From NCBI GenBank assembly GCA_900542835.1, contig UQPB01000013.1, positions 1 through 64,000 of the forward strand: DNA of 64,000 nucleotides, given 5' to 3'. A program made the translations under genes and the position numbers. The notes under the pieces were generated by a model. The model saw only the letters and a list, made by a program, of their open reading frames with translations. It ran no database searches and had not been told where the DNA came from. The stretch comes from an uncultured Pelosinus sp. (lineage in GTDB: Bacteria; Bacillota; Negativicutes; Sporomusales; Acetonemataceae). Of this stretch, positions 62,977 to 64,000 are shown piece by piece (the stretch's first letter is position 1; each line of letters opens with the position of its first letter).

Positions 62977-64000
62977 ATGAGACAGGAATGTGTCGCGATG
63001 ATCCTGGCCGGCGGTCAGGGCTCCAGGCTGGGGGTGCTGACCAAGCGTCTGGCCAAGCCGGCGGTGCCGTTTGGCGGTAAATACCGCATTATTGATTTCC
63101 CCTTGTCCAACTGCAGCAATTCCGGCATTTATACGGTAGGTGTGCTGACCCAGTACCAGCCGCTCGACCTGCATACCTATATCGGTATCGGCAGTGCCTG
63201 GGACCTGGACCGGATGGGAGGCGGCGTCTATGTCCTACCGCCGTTTGTCGGCCAAAAAGGCGGCCAGTGGTATAAAGGGACCGCCAATGCCATATACCAG
63301 AATACTGAGTTTGTCGATACCTTTGATCCTGACTATGTCTTGATCCTGTCCGGTGATCATATTTACAAGATGGACTATTCGCTGATGCTGGAGTTTCATA
63401 AAGAAAAACAGGCGGATGCGACGATTGCCGTGTTTGAGGTTCCCTGGGAGGAAGCCAGCCGCTTCGGCATCATGAACACGGACGCGGCGATGCGGATTGT
63501 CGAGTTTAACGAGAAGCCCAAACAGCCCAAGAGCAATCTGGCTTCAATGGGAGTTTACATATTTAACTGGAGTGTTTTAAAAAGCTATCTGGAGGCGGAC
63601 GCGCGCGACCCGGCCTCGGAATATGATTTTGGCAAAAACGTTATTCCCGCCATGCTTAACGCCGGTCTGGGCATGTACGCTTATCCGTTTCAGGGATATT
63701 GGAAGGATGTCGGTACGGTTGAGAGCCTGTGGGAAGCGAATATGGATCTGCTGACTGAACAGCCGGAACTGGATCTGCACGATTCGAACTGGCGGATTTA
63801 CTCGGTCAATCCTTCGCTGCCGCCGCACTATATCTCGGCTGCGGCCTCGGTCAGCAGCTCAATGGTCAGCGAAGGCTGCGTGATTGAGGGCGAGGTGGAA
63901 AACAGCATTCTTTTTCCTGGCGTGACGGTCGCCGCCGGCGCCGTTGTCCGGCATTCGATCCTGTTTCCCGATGCCCGTGTCGGCGCCGGCGCGATTGTCG
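62977..64000 (+). CDS. glgC: Glucose-1-phosphate adenylyltransferase GlgC (runs off the window)
   Basis: The first 341 codons of ADP-glucose pyrophosphorylase, the committed step of glycogen synthesis; the stop lies beyond 64000. The N-terminus MRQECVAMILAGGQGSRLGVLTKRLAKPAVPFGGKYRIIDF holds the nucleotide signature GGQGSRL and the allosteric/substrate Lys residues. LSGDHIYKMDYSLML (catalytic Asp), NEKPKQPKSN and YWKDVGTVESLWEANMDLL follow. The left-handed beta-helix begins around residue 300 with ISAAASVSSSMVSEGCVIEG. GGAGGAG at 62964-62970 favours ATG 62977 over the one at 62971. Confidence 0.95.
   Translation, partial: MRQECVAMILAGGQGSRLGVLTKRLAKPAVPFGGKYRIIDFPLSNCSNSGIYTVGVLTQYQPLDLHTYIGIGSAWDLDRMGGGVYVLPPFVGQKGGQWYKGTANAIYQNTEFVDTFDPDYVLILSGDHIYKMDYSLMLEFHKEKQADATIAVFEVPWEEASRFGIMNTDAAMRIVEFNEKPKQPKSNLASMGVYIFNWSVLKSYLEADARDPASEYDFGKNVIPAMLNAGLGMYAYPFQGYWKDVGTVESLWEANMDLLTEQPELDLHDSNWRIYSVNPSLPPHYISAAASVSSSMVSEGCVIEGEVENSILFPGVTVAAGAVVRHSILFPDARVGAGAIV

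Overview
The window looks like chromosomal DNA from a GC-rich, anaerobic, Firmicutes-type bacterium. Most genes have strong GGAGG-type ribosome binding sites and many use GTG or TTG starts. A CcpN-like CBS/HTH regulator, a PPDK regulatory protein and pyruvate phosphate dikinase form one operon, next to glycogen genes, chemotaxis receptors and PucR/PAS regulators. A Negativicute (Sporomusaceae-like) host is my best guess. This is inference: there is no rRNA, tRNA or other taxonomic marker in the window.

Layout. 0-7 kb: a DHA2 drug exporter, then a LysR regulator divergent from two M20 metallopeptidases that flank a DcuC-type carrier. 7-12 kb: a complete family-1 (sugar or glycerophosphodiester-like) ABC importer with a TIM-barrel isomerase. 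12-17.5 kb: an M48 protease, a PAS-PucR regulator and a chemoreceptor. 17.5-26.5 kb (minus strand): a catabolic cluster with an AroM-family protein, an unrecognised 280-aa protein, DUF1177, DUF917 (S-methyl-thiohydantoin desulfurase-like), an OPT-type transporter, an Asp/Glu/hydantoin racemase, a PucR regulator and an MFS carrier. 26.5-31.6 kb: a Cache chemoreceptor and a glycine betaine ABC importer behind a near-consensus promoter.

31.7-48.3 kb is the most unusual part. A complete type I-C CRISPR-Cas operon (cas3-5-8c-7-4-1-2) precedes an array of 40 identical repeats and 40 spacers. cas1 carries an in-frame TAG at a normally Tyr position, so adaptation is probably lost while interference genes are intact. 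A miniature leader-plus-degenerate-repeat sits upstream of cas3. The distal end of the array is cut inside a repeat by a decayed IS256-family element. The apparent end of the array (part-repeat, one spacer, degenerate terminal repeat) is stranded about 5.9 kb away. Between the two lies an AT-rich cassette (PLP-dependent threonine-synthase-like enzyme, dicarboxylate/amino-acid symporter, RidA protein, YheO-like regulator, relaxase remnant).

48.4-64 kb returns to ordinary GC-rich genes: a DMT transporter, a lactate permease with a long 5' hairpin that covers its ribosome binding site, an Eis-like acetyltransferase, a stalk-domain secreted protein, a siroheme reductase-like protein divergent from an ArsR-type regulator, the ppdK operon, a lipoate ligase, and glgB followed by glgC, which runs off the right edge. 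An imperfect palindromic element with a shared CTGGTTCATT loop occurs in at least three intergenic places.
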